Below are positions 11,072-17,708 of a stretch of DNA of 36,530 nt, in pieces. How positions within the stretch are numbered: the first letter of the stretch is position 1; each line of letters begins with the position of its first letter. A program made the position numbers and the translations under genes. A model generated the notes under the pieces. That model was given only the letters and a program-made list of their open reading frames with translations, ran no database searches and was not told the origin of the DNA. Source of the stretch: Propionimicrobium sp963511305 (GTDB taxonomy: Bacteria; Actinomycetota; Actinomycetes; Propionibacteriales; Propionibacteriaceae); NCBI GenBank assembly GCA_963511305.1, contig CAUPIJ010000019.1:1-36530 (forward strand), read 5' to 3'.

Positions 11072-12124
11072 CTATCCCAGCAGCTCTTCGACAACTTCAA
11101 CGAATTTTTTCGCACTAGCAGAGTAGTTCGGATAGGCCACATCTAAATATTCTTCGCCTTCCGCATAGACTAGAACCACATTTTCGTAGCAGTCTTCGTC
11201 TGGCTCACTCTCTGTTCTTTCGTATTCTCTAAAAGCCTCTTGGTAGTTGCTTTCGCCGAATTCTTCCACGTCCAAATTTTGTCTTTCAGGAGAAAATTTG
11301 AGCACGAATAGGCGGGAACCTTCCCCTTTCAGCTCAGGCAGCATCAAGACTCCGTCATCAGCAGCTTTAAGATGCTTTAGTATGTCCTGAGTGCATTTCA
11401 TATTGAGTAGCTGGCTTCTCAGCTCCACCATCTTTACTGATGCTTCTTGCGAATTGTCCGGCTTCTCTTTCCATTCGAATAAAAGAGACACCAGCCTGAA
11501 GAACTCCAGCTTTTCGGTGTCTTCTTCATTTGTTGCAACTCTTGCGTCAGGAGACTTGTAATTGACGCCGTAAATTTCACTCGCAGCTTCAACCGCAGTA
11601 GCCCAATAGTGTTGCAACTTGGTTCGGAGTTGAATCTCAACCCTGTACTCAATGCCGTCACTTGGCCACTTTGAGATTAGATGGCACGACCTGTAACCAC
11701 TATCTTCCTGTGGCTCATCCACATAATCCTTGACAGCTTTTACCGACAATCGTTCAGATAAGAGGTCTTGTAACTTATTTTGATCTTCCCTATTCTTCAC
11801 GATTATTCGGCAGCCACCGATATCGTCAAGAGCTCCGACTTTGTAGTCGTTACCTGGTCGGGACACTTTGGATAATATCGAGAAAATTCTTTTCATTCGA
11901 TAGACCACTACAGCATCCAAGACGCCAGCTTCTCTAGCGATTTTCCGCACCGCCTTGAAGCAGTTCCAGGTTGGACTCACATGCTGCGCTCTCCATTGCT
12001 GGACAACTTTTATAGCCTCCTGGCGTTCATAACCCGAAGCACCTTCATTACGCAGGACTTCGGTGATCTTATTCGCCTTACTTCTGCTGACTTTATTCGA
12101 ATTGGTTTTTGCGGCCTTGCTCAT
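11072..12124 (-). CDS. RelA/SpoT-domain nucleotidyltransferase, candidate toxSAS toxin
   Basis: A 350-residue protein with a single synthetase-like RelA/SpoT domain and no hydrolase (HD) domain. Visible motifs are DDIGGCRIIV (Asp101, metal site), SGYRSCHLI (143-150) and VEIQLRTKLQHYWA (catalytic-type Glu163 and Gln165). The C-terminal ~130 residues form an acidic, unrecognised domain. Family knowledge: small alarmone synthetases make (p)ppGpp or, as toxSAS toxins, make (pp)pApp or pyrophosphorylate tRNA. A Panacea-domain gene diverges from it only 47 bp away, which favours a toxin role. I start at ATG 12124; an in-frame start at 12178 would run into the neighbour. A TACAAT eight bases before this ATG suggests a leaderless mRNA. 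The gene looks AT-richer than the backbone, a sign of transfer. Confidence 0.8.
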   Translation of the reverse strand: MSKAAKTNSNKVSRSKANKITEVLRNEGASGYERQEAIKVVQQWRAQHVSPTWNCFKAVRKIAREAGVLDAVVVYRMKRIFSILSKVSRPGNDYKVGALDDIGGCRIIVKNREDQNKLQDLLSERLSVKAVKDYVDEPQEDSGYRSCHLISKWPSDGIEYRVEIQLRTKLQHYWATAVEAASEIYGVNYKSPDARVATNEEDTEKLEFFRLVSLLFEWKEKPDNSQEASVKMVELRSQLLNMKCTQDILKHLKAADDGVLMLPELKGEGSRLFVLKFSPERQNLDVEEFGESNYQEAFREYERTESEPDEDCYENVVLVYAEGEEYLDVAYPNYSASAKKFVEVVEELLG

Positions 12125-12171
12125 CGGATACCATTGTATTGGAAATATCTTGAGGGGAGGAGGTTCTGAAC

Positions 12172-12633
12172 ATGCCAAGCGTTGTTGATGTCGCAGGTTA
12201 CATACTGAACAAATATGGCGATACCACCACGATGAAACTACAAAAACTAACTTTTTACGCTCAAGCCGCGTATCTAGCCGAGACTGGTGAGCCGCTGTTA
12301 CAAGAGGATTTTCAAGCCTGGCAGAATGGGCCTGTCTGCCCCGAGCTCTTTAGCAAGCACCGCAAAATGTTCATAATTCGTCGCGGTGCTCTAGACAGGA
12401 ATGGAGAGGATCCCGCAGACTCCTTAACGCACCGCCAAAAGGAGATCGTTGATGGCGTTGTTAGTGAGCTTTCCAGGTTTTCTGGCAATTACCTGAGCAA
12501 AAAGACTCATTCCGAGGATCCCTGGAGGCAGGCTAGAGACAATCTGCTACCGACAGATTTTTGTCGAACAGTTATCCAAAAGAAAGATATTTTGGAGTAC
12601 TACAAGAATCATCCGGTATTGCAGACATGCTAA
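12172..12633 (+). CDS. Panacea-domain (DUF4065/SocA-like) protein, candidate antitoxin
   Basis: A 153-residue protein matching the Panacea (DUF4065, GepA/SocA-like) pattern. It has an N-terminal helix with VAGYILNKYGD, the hallmark MKLQKLTFYAQAAYLAE, and then EDFQAWQNGPVCPELFSKHR. Family knowledge: Panacea is a promiscuous antitoxin domain found beside many toxins, including toxSAS RelA-like enzymes. ATG 12172 is eight bases after GGAGGAGG, so translation should be strong, as expected for an antitoxin. It is divergent from the RelA/SpoT gene, whereas most such pairs are co-directional. Alternatives are a phage-type GepA protein or a proteolytic adaptor like SocA. Confidence 0.8.
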   Translation: MPSVVDVAGYILNKYGDTTTMKLQKLTFYAQAAYLAETGEPLLQEDFQAWQNGPVCPELFSKHRKMFIIRRGALDRNGEDPADSLTHRQKEIVDGVVSELSRFSGNYLSKKTHSEDPWRQARDNLLPTDFCRTVIQKKDILEYYKNHPVLQTC

Positions 12634-13007
12634 ACGTATTGGGTGGGGACATCATCTTGCGATGCATCCTCACCCAGTATCTTTTAGACTGGACTCAATC
12701 AGACTTAACTGACACCCGCTTTGAAAACACGAAAGACCGCACATATCTGGGCTTCAGAAGCGGAGCGCACTAACTCGTCCGGTGACCAACTGTATTGCAC
12801 GTTCAATGATGAACGATGGTCATTTTCCAAGCAAAAGGGCTAATGGCGCGAATTAGTGACGGTCAAAAGGCCGGTTAACCGTTAAAAGCAAACTTTAGCG
12901 ATAGACAAGTGCCACTTTACCGTCGCTAAACCGACGCTTTGCCGGTAAACAAGCAAAGCGTCAGCACTCTCCACAACTTATGTTCAATGTGCACGCTCAG
13001 AGTCAGC

Positions 13008-13042
13008 AGAATCTTACGTTGGTCAACGTAAGATTCTATAAT
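13008..13042 (+). promoter_or_regulatory. perfect palindrome overlapping a TATAAT promoter
   Basis: Fourteen-base arms (13008-13021 and 13024-13037) are perfect inverted repeats around a GT centre. The right arm merges into TATAAT (13037-13042). A TTACGT 17 bp upstream is a possible -35 inside the palindrome. A repressor bound here would block the promoter. There is no intact gene downstream on the plus strand. Confidence 0.55.
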
Positions 13043-13045
13043 GTG

Positions 13046-13126
13046 CGATTTGCATAAGCTTAACTTCACGATTTACATAAACTCTACTTCGCGATTTGCA
13101 TAAGTTTTACTATGCGATTTGCATAA
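13046..13126. repeat. four iterons, CGATTTGCATAA, exact 23-bp period
   Basis: Copies start at 13046, 13069, 13092 and 13115. Three are CGATTTGCATAA and the second has one change (CGATTTACATAA). The spacing is exactly 23 bp each time, about two helical turns, so bound proteins would line up on one face of the DNA. Spacers are dissimilar, which argues against simple tandem duplication and for protein-binding sites. Confidence 0.75.
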
Positions 13127-13132
13127 TCACTC

Positions 13133-13234
13133 ATGCTCACTACGCCAGGCAAGATGATGGATAAGTGGGGCATGACCATCACTCATCTAACAAGTCATGG
13201 CCCGCAATCTGCAGAGCACCAGGCCGCCGCCTGA
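13133..13234 (+). other. 33-codon ORF after the iterons, possible gene remnant
   Basis: An ATG six bases after the last iteron opens a 33-codon frame beginning MLTTPGKMMDKWG and ending QAAA. There is no ribosome binding site; a CATAAT just before could allow a leaderless start. I do not recognise the peptide. It may be the truncated beginning of a regulator that once used the iterons, or may not be coding. Confidence 0.2.
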
Positions 13235-13281
13235 GCGTTCTTCAAATAAGCCAGATTTACCGGACGGCAAAACGGGTCTGG

Positions 13282-13545
13282 CTAGGCGAGTTCGGCAAGT
13301 GAGTCGGGAGCCTCGGCGCCCTCTTCTTCCTTTTCTTTCTTGCGCCTTGCCGCCAAATATTTAGCCACTCGAGCCGCGAGAAGAAGCGAGATCAGGATCG
13401 CCAGCAGGAACAGCGTCATCCACCAACTCCATTGTGTGCCGTCGACCGCGGGGGTTTGCGGAGTCGGGATGACGCGCTCGCCGGTCACCAGCAGCCGGTG
13501 CGAGTTGATGCCATATGGCGTGCAGGTGAGCAGCGTGGCGAGGTC
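13282..13545 (-). pseudogene. 3' fragment of a class C sortase gene
   Basis: These 88 codons correspond to residues ~270 to the end of the intact sortase 1.3 kb away (14599-15669), including LATLLTCTPYGINSHRLL with the catalytic Cys and Arg, the second membrane helix and the charged RRKKEKEEE tail. The N-terminal membrane helix, lid and catalytic His are absent, and upstream of 13545 the similarity stops abruptly. No plausible start precedes it. The DNA is clearly diverged from the intact copy, so this is an old duplication or the remnant of a second pilus locus, not a fresh repeat. Confidence 0.85.
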
Positions 13546-13928
13546 CTCCCACTCAACCAGCCCTACCATTTCGGTATGTACATACATAGAAACGCGCGAC
13601 CACCGACTCAAAAACCGGGCAAAACCCAGGGAAAACGGCGATCTATCAAACGTGAGCCAGCATGCCCAGAGTCCACACAACACCGCGAGGGGTTAATACC
13701 CCGTTTAATTCCAAAACCTGGGTTAATACCCAAAGATAAAGCACACAGATGGCAAACGACTGCGGCCAATTTTACCGAGCACGGCCTTGAAGCTTTGGCA
13801 ACGCAACGTCGCGCTGGTTTGAAACTAGCACCCGCAGATAGACTTGGATAGACGTAACCCCGGCGATTCAGCCGAGGCTGGTGATCGTTCCGGGGTCTTC
13901 GATATCTATTTTACTGCAGGAGATGGAT
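13546..13928. other. intergenic stretch with paired GGGTTAATACCC palindromes
   Basis: Between the sortase fragment and the Abi gene no gene is convincing. Two copies of the palindrome-like GGGTTAATACCC lie at 13690-13701 and 13720-13731, about three helical turns apart. Further right an imperfect hairpin with outer arms ACCCCGG and CCGGGGT spans about 13856-13897, just before the Abi gene. The promoter of the Abi gene is probably in this stretch but I cannot place it. Confidence 0.4.
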
Positions 13929-14597
13929 ATGTCAATGGCAGGTTGGGATAGCGGTCACGTGGTGCATCTGCTTTCCGAAGAACGCATGGCCACCTACGTC
14001 ACCGCTGCCGATGGTGACCTTGATAAAGCGTTCGAGTTGTACGCCTGGAACATTCAGTTTGCCACTGCCTTGCAGGGAGCCACCGCGATGGTGGAAGTAG
14101 TGGCTCGCAATGCGATCGATCACGCGCTTACTTCCTGGTATAACGGCAAACATCCTGGCGGGGATTGGTTCAATCTGCCTGTATTTGATGAGCGAACTCG
14201 TAACGATATTGCTGTGGCTTTGGCTAGGGTGCGCCGCAGTGGCTCGAAGAACACACACAGCAAAGTATTGGCTGAGCTGTCGTTTGGTTTTTGGCGGTTC
14301 TTAACCTCGAAAAAGTACCTTACTACCTTGTGGACACCAGCACTGTACCGTGCGTTTCCTTATGGGGATAAAGATATTTGGACGCGGCAAAAACAGGTAG
14401 CCCGCTTGCTCGGAAACATGACTTTTATCCGTAATCGTGCCGCACACTTGGAGCCAATGTTTCGCCGTGACGTCGAGCGTGATGTAGCAGAAGCTCGGGC
14501 GCTGATGGGTTGGATAGACCCACAAGCTCTGGCTTGGTTCAATGACACCTTGAAACTAGATGAAGTGTTGGCCTCGAAGCCAGCATTCTTGAAGTGA
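13929..14597 (+). CDS. Abi-family (Abi_2-like) HEPN protein, candidate abortive-infection factor
   Basis: A 222-residue protein with the Abi_2/AbiD-AbiF pattern: an N-terminal helix set with LLSEERMATYVTAADGD, a middle segment with ELSFGFWRFLTSKKY, and a C-terminal HEPN RNase-like motif RNRAAH (Arg168, His173). Family knowledge: AbiD/F-type proteins abort phage infection, and HEPN RX4-6H motifs are often RNase centres. I choose ATG 13929, six bases after AGGAG; GTG 13881 and ATG 13923 are less well spaced. It converges tail to tail with the intact sortase gene, one base between stop codons, and lies between the two copies of the sortase 3' end. No partner gene is evident, so it probably acts alone. 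Confidence 0.8.
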   Translation: MSMAGWDSGHVVHLLSEERMATYVTAADGDLDKAFELYAWNIQFATALQGATAMVEVVARNAIDHALTSWYNGKHPGGDWFNLPVFDERTRNDIAVALARVRRSGSKNTHSKVLAELSFGFWRFLTSKKYLTTLWTPALYRAFPYGDKDIWTRQKQVARLLGNMTFIRNRAAHLEPMFRRDVERDVAEARALMGWIDPQALAWFNDTLKLDEVLASKPAFLK

Positions 14598-14598
14598 A

Positions 14599-15669
14599 TC
14601 AACGCTCACGCGGCAGAGTGCTGGCGGCGCCCTCGGCGGATTCTTCTTCCTTTTCCTTCTTGCGTCTGGCAGCCAGGTAGCGGGCCACCTGGGTCGCGAT
14701 CAGCAGCGAAATCAGGATCGCCAGCAGGAATAGCGTCATCCACCAGCTCCATTGGGTGCCGTCGACCGCGGGGGTCTGCGGGGTCGGGATGATGCGCTCG
14801 CCTGTCACCAATAAGCGGTGAGAGTTAATGCCATATGGCGTGCAGGTCAAAAGCGTGGCAAGGTCTTTGTCTTTTTCACGACCAAGCAGGCTCGGGTCGT
14901 GCGGCTCCACCACGTCTATGCGAGTGACGCGATATGCGAGCGACTGGTCTTGCACCTCAAAGAAGAATTCGTCGCCGATCTCAAGGTCGGTTAGTCGGTC
15001 GAACATCGTGGAGTTGGGCAGGCCGGTGTGCGCGGTGATTACCGTGTGCCGGTCTACCCCGCCGACGGGCAGGTCAGAGCCGAACATGTGGCCGGCACCG
15101 GCATTCAGGGTGTCGTGCTCGGTGCCGTGCCGCATCGGCAGCTTGACCTCGATCTTCGGAATCTTTACGACACCGATCATGCCCGACGGCTGATCCAACA
15201 CGCTCAAGTATTCGCGGTATTCCGGCGAATCTGGCGCCACATCGCCCAGGTACGGGTCGAGCACCGGGAAGCCCTTGTGGGTTGCGTTGTATTCGCGGGC
15301 GCGAGCAATGTAGGAGTCTTTCAACTCCTGCGACTGCTTATTCACGTGATCTTTGTAAGCCTCGCTGACCAGTTTAGCCTGATGGTTGTTCCAGACGGTC
15401 GAGGTGATCGGGTACGCCAGGCACAACACTCCGAGAAGAATGAAAATCAGCGGCAGGAAACGTTTACGGGCCTCTTTTTTTCGTTGAACCACCTCGTCGT
15501 CTGCTTCGTTGTGGTCTTCTTCGCTTTGAGAGGGTTCGGCCGATTCGGTAGCTTCCCTTACTGCGTGGTATTCGGATTCGGGCTGACCTTCGGCCATCTC
15601 GTCCCACCAAGAAGCACGCTCAGGGCCTTCGTGGTCCTCGAAGTTGTTGGTATCTCGAGAATCAGTCAT
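14599..15669 (-). CDS. class C (pilus-assembly) sortase
   Basis: A 356-residue membrane transpeptidase that polymerises pilin subunits. It has a long acidic cytoplasmic N-terminus, a membrane helix at about 71-90, the class C lid motif DPY (138-140), catalytic His214 (ITAHTGLP), Cys276 (TLLTCTPYG) and Arg285 (NSHRLLVTGER), a second membrane helix near 310-330 and a charged tail. The start at ATG 15669 has AGGAAG upstream; a longer frame to 15729 is less likely. It is the last gene of the tip-pilin-sortase set and is separated from the pilin by a hairpin that could lower its expression. By arrangement it is equivalent to SrtC1/SrtC2 of Actinomyces fimbriae. Confidence 0.94.
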   Translation of the reverse strand: MTDSRDTNNFEDHEGPERASWWDEMAEGQPESEYHAVREATESAEPSQSEEDHNEADDEVVQRKKEARKRFLPLIFILLGVLCLAYPITSTVWNNHQAKLVSEAYKDHVNKQSQELKDSYIARAREYNATHKGFPVLDPYLGDVAPDSPEYREYLSVLDQPSGMIGVVKIPKIEVKLPMRHGTEHDTLNAGAGHMFGSDLPVGGVDRHTVITAHTGLPNSTMFDRLTDLEIGDEFFFEVQDQSLAYRVTRIDVVEPHDPSLLGREKDKDLATLLTCTPYGINSHRLLVTGERIIPTPQTPAVDGTQWSWWMTLFLLAILISLLIATQVARYLAARRKKEKEEESAEGAASTLPRER

Positions 15670-15769
15670 TCTTCCTACCGATCTATCTAAACCATCTGTT
15701 AACGGGTGCGCGAAACTGAGCAGACGCAAGGTTTATGCACCCGATAGTGCGAAAACCCGCGTTATACAG

Positions 15770-15806
15770 CTTGTGGGGCCGACCCGGCTCGGGCCAGCCC
15801 CACAAG
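15770..15806 (-). terminator. hairpin between pilin and sortase genes (attenuator)
   Basis: A perfect 10-bp stem (15770-15779 with 15797-15806) whose loop contains a further CCCG/CGGG pairing. It lies 36 bp after the pilin stop. There is no T-run after it on the minus strand, so it may act as an mRNA-stabilising or attenuating structure, not as a full terminator. Either would favour abundant pilin over sortase. Confidence 0.65.
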
Positions 15807-15841
15807 GTTATTTAGCTGTAGCTAGTCATTAACAGACGAGC

Positions 15842-17488
15842 TTAGGCGTTTTCGTGACGACGCGAACGCATGTGCATCGCGGTGCCGCCAGCTACCAGGC
15901 CAGCGCCCAGCAGAGCGAAGATGCCAACACCGATGGCGCCGGTCTTCGGCAGGTTGAACCAGCTACCAGAGTCGGAGCTGAGAACGTTCTCGATAACAAC
16001 CGGAGTGGTTGCCGAATCTGCGGTAGCGGTAACCTTGGTTACTTCACCGGAGAGAACGTAATTTGCCGGTGCCTTGGTCTCAACGACGTAGAACACGCTG
16101 CCGAGCTTAACCTTCTTGGCGGTAGTCAGGCCGCCAGCCACGGACTTGAGCTCAATCGCAGATGCCTTATCCTTACAGTTTGCTGCGGCGCGGCCGGTGT
16201 CTGCGGCGCAAGCTTTAGCGTCGGCCTCCTTCGCGAAAGCGAGGAACTCTGCGTTTTCCAGAGTGGTGGCGTTATTCTCCGCTGCAACCTTCTTGATCTG
16301 GAAGTCACCGAACTTGGTTTCTACGATGCCTGGAGTCGGTACATCCGGATCTGGATTCGGTGTAGGAGTAACCGGGCCTGGAGGAGTTACGCCTGGTTTA
16401 TCCGGGTTGTAGCCCGGGACATAGCCGGCGTTGTTAGTAACGGTATCGGGCAGAGTATCCTTGAGAGTCAGGCTAACCTTCATCGAAACCTTGACGTCAT
16501 CTTTAGCGTTCTTTGCTTTAGCAATCTTGTCCCGACCGGTATCCGTGAACTTCACGATGATACGAGTATGATCCACAGCAAGTCCCTTGGAGAACTTGTC
16601 GGTCGTGGACTCGGCCGTGATAGTAGACACGGTGTAATCGGCTGAACCGAGTACAGTGTCGCCAACCTTGACTTCCTTCACTGCTGCGACAGCAATGTCG
16701 GAGTACGCGCCGTTCGGGGCGTCATCGCAGATAGCGTAATCGGTGAAGTCCTTGGCTACGTAGCTGCCGGCGCTATTCATGGTATCAGTTTTGGTAGCTG
16801 CCGTGATCGTGTAATCGGCGGTGTCGCCAGCGCCGACAAAGCTGCCGTCATCAAGGGTCTTACCAAGAGCGCCAGTAACAGCGTCGGTGTTCTTGGGGAA
16901 GACGTTCACGTCGTACTTGTACTTCGCGTTGGCGGAGTCAGAGCCGGTGACCTGCGGAATCGTCATGAAGAAGGTGGTGGTGCCGGTGTAGCCAGCAGGA
17001 ACCTTGGTCTCCACAACCTTGTACAGGCCGATGTCCAGGCCAGAGAAAACTACCTTACCATCAGCGCCAGTAGGCTTAGGATCGACAGGAGTTCCTAGCG
17101 TGTAGAGGGTGGTGTCCTCCGGGTTAGTGTTCAGACCCGAGATGACCTTAGAGATGTCTTTCCAGCTCTCAAACTTCGTAAGATCAACGGCTTTCTTGGC
17201 CTCTCCTGCCTTGACCAAAACCTCAGTAACCGGGGTTACGGTGAACTCGGCGCCAGGAACGGCATCTTTCGAATCCAAAGTAGTGGGATCGATCTTGCTG
17301 TGATCGGGGTCAACAGCAGTGCCGTCCTTCAGCTTGTAAATGTTGATGGTGCCGGTCTTGGTCGCGTTTGCCGCGTCCCAAGGGGCGTCCGTGGCTGCGT
17401 TGGCCGTGACCGCCGCACCCATGCCGCCGACCAGGGTCAGCGCGCAGGCTGCTGCTAGCAGCTTGCGGAATGACTTTTTCTTAGTCAT
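15842..17488 (-). CDS. major fimbrial subunit, SpaA/FimA-type isopeptide-forming pilin (LPXTG)
   Basis: A 548-residue precursor of the fimbrial shaft. It has a signal peptide (MTKKKSFRKLLAAACALTLV, cleavage near residue 31), pilin motif YDVNVFPKN (192-200, linking Lys199), E-boxes LYKVVETKVPAGY (around Glu160) and YVVETKAPANY (around Glu470), Cna-B-type domains, a proline-rich linker (GVTPPGPVTPTPNPDPDVPT), and the sorting signal LPKTG at 513 followed by a hydrophobic span and a basic tail. Family knowledge: the class C sortase joins the Thr of LPKTG to the pilin-motif Lys of the next subunit. ATG 17488 has AAGGA upstream. It lies after the tip gene and before the sortase, the standard order of Actinomyces fimbrial operons. 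Confidence 0.95.
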   Translation of the reverse strand: MTKKKSFRKLLAAACALTLVGGMGAAVTANAATDAPWDAANATKTGTINIYKLKDGTAVDPDHSKIDPTTLDSKDAVPGAEFTVTPVTEVLVKAGEAKKAVDLTKFESWKDISKVISGLNTNPEDTTLYTLGTPVDPKPTGADGKVVFSGLDIGLYKVVETKVPAGYTGTTTFFMTIPQVTGSDSANAKYKYDVNVFPKNTDAVTGALGKTLDDGSFVGAGDTADYTITAATKTDTMNSAGSYVAKDFTDYAICDDAPNGAYSDIAVAAVKEVKVGDTVLGSADYTVSTITAESTTDKFSKGLAVDHTRIIVKFTDTGRDKIAKAKNAKDDVKVSMKVSLTLKDTLPDTVTNNAGYVPGYNPDKPGVTPPGPVTPTPNPDPDVPTPGIVETKFGDFQIKKVAAENNATTLENAEFLAFAKEADAKACAADTGRAAANCKDKASAIELKSVAGGLTTAKKVKLGSVFYVVETKAPANYVLSGEVTKVTATADSATTPVVIENVLSSDSGSWFNLPKTGAIGVGIFALLGAGLVAGGTAMHMRSRRHENA

Positions 17489-17708
17489 TACTATTCCTTT
17501 CGTTTTCTTTTTTTTGACATCGGTTGATGTCCTTGCTGCCCGAAGTTTCGGGCCCGGCATCTTCCGATGCCCCCTATATGTCCAGCATTCGAATTGCTGG
17601 TTATCTCGTCCCAACTTGTGCTTGTCGGATCTCTCCAGCGGGCACAAGATGAGTTATTTGGCTTTCCACCGATCGGCCAGTTTCGGCTGTCCTACCGGCG
17701 GACTCCAT
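17489..17708 (-). promoter_or_regulatory. structured leader of the pilin gene
   Basis: The 220 bp between the tip-adhesin stop and the pilin start contain three consecutive short perfect hairpins: arms CCAGCA (17582-17600), GGCATC (17556-17571) and GCCCGAAA-type (17538-17553). An A-rich stretch leads to the ribosome binding site. They could terminate the tip-adhesin transcript in part, protect the 5' end of an abundant pilin mRNA, or be read by a regulator. No T-run follows any of them. Confidence 0.55.

Larger units (their letters stand above)
12634..13281. other. non-coding stretch with palindromes, iterons and a remnant ORF
   Basis: No convincing gene lies here. The stretch holds an inverted repeat (TTTAGCGA at 12895 against TCGCTAAA ending 12930), a 10-bp hairpin (12933-12962), a perfect 14-bp palindrome (13008-13037) overlapping a TATAAT, four 23-bp-spaced iterons (13046-13126) and a 33-codon ORF (13133-13234). 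It reads like the control region of a gene whose body has been lost. Confidence 0.5.

Noticed and set aside
12125..12178. Longer start for the RelA/SpoT gene at 12178
   Set aside because: It would overlap the start of the divergent Panacea gene and its ribosome binding site, and the added residues do not resemble the family.
12561..12773. 70-codon ORF overlapping the end of the Panacea gene
   Set aside because: Starts inside the Panacea gene in another frame, without a ribosome binding site or similarity to known proteins.
13046..13126. Four regularly spaced repeats considered as a CRISPR array
   Set aside because: Repeat units are only 12 bp with 11-bp spacers and there are no cas genes; protein-binding iterons fit better.
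13432..13851. 139-codon plus-strand ORF over the sortase fragment and following gap
   Set aside because: First half is antisense to the sortase remnant, no ribosome binding site, and the repetitive LIPKPGLIPK stretch comes from the paired palindromes.
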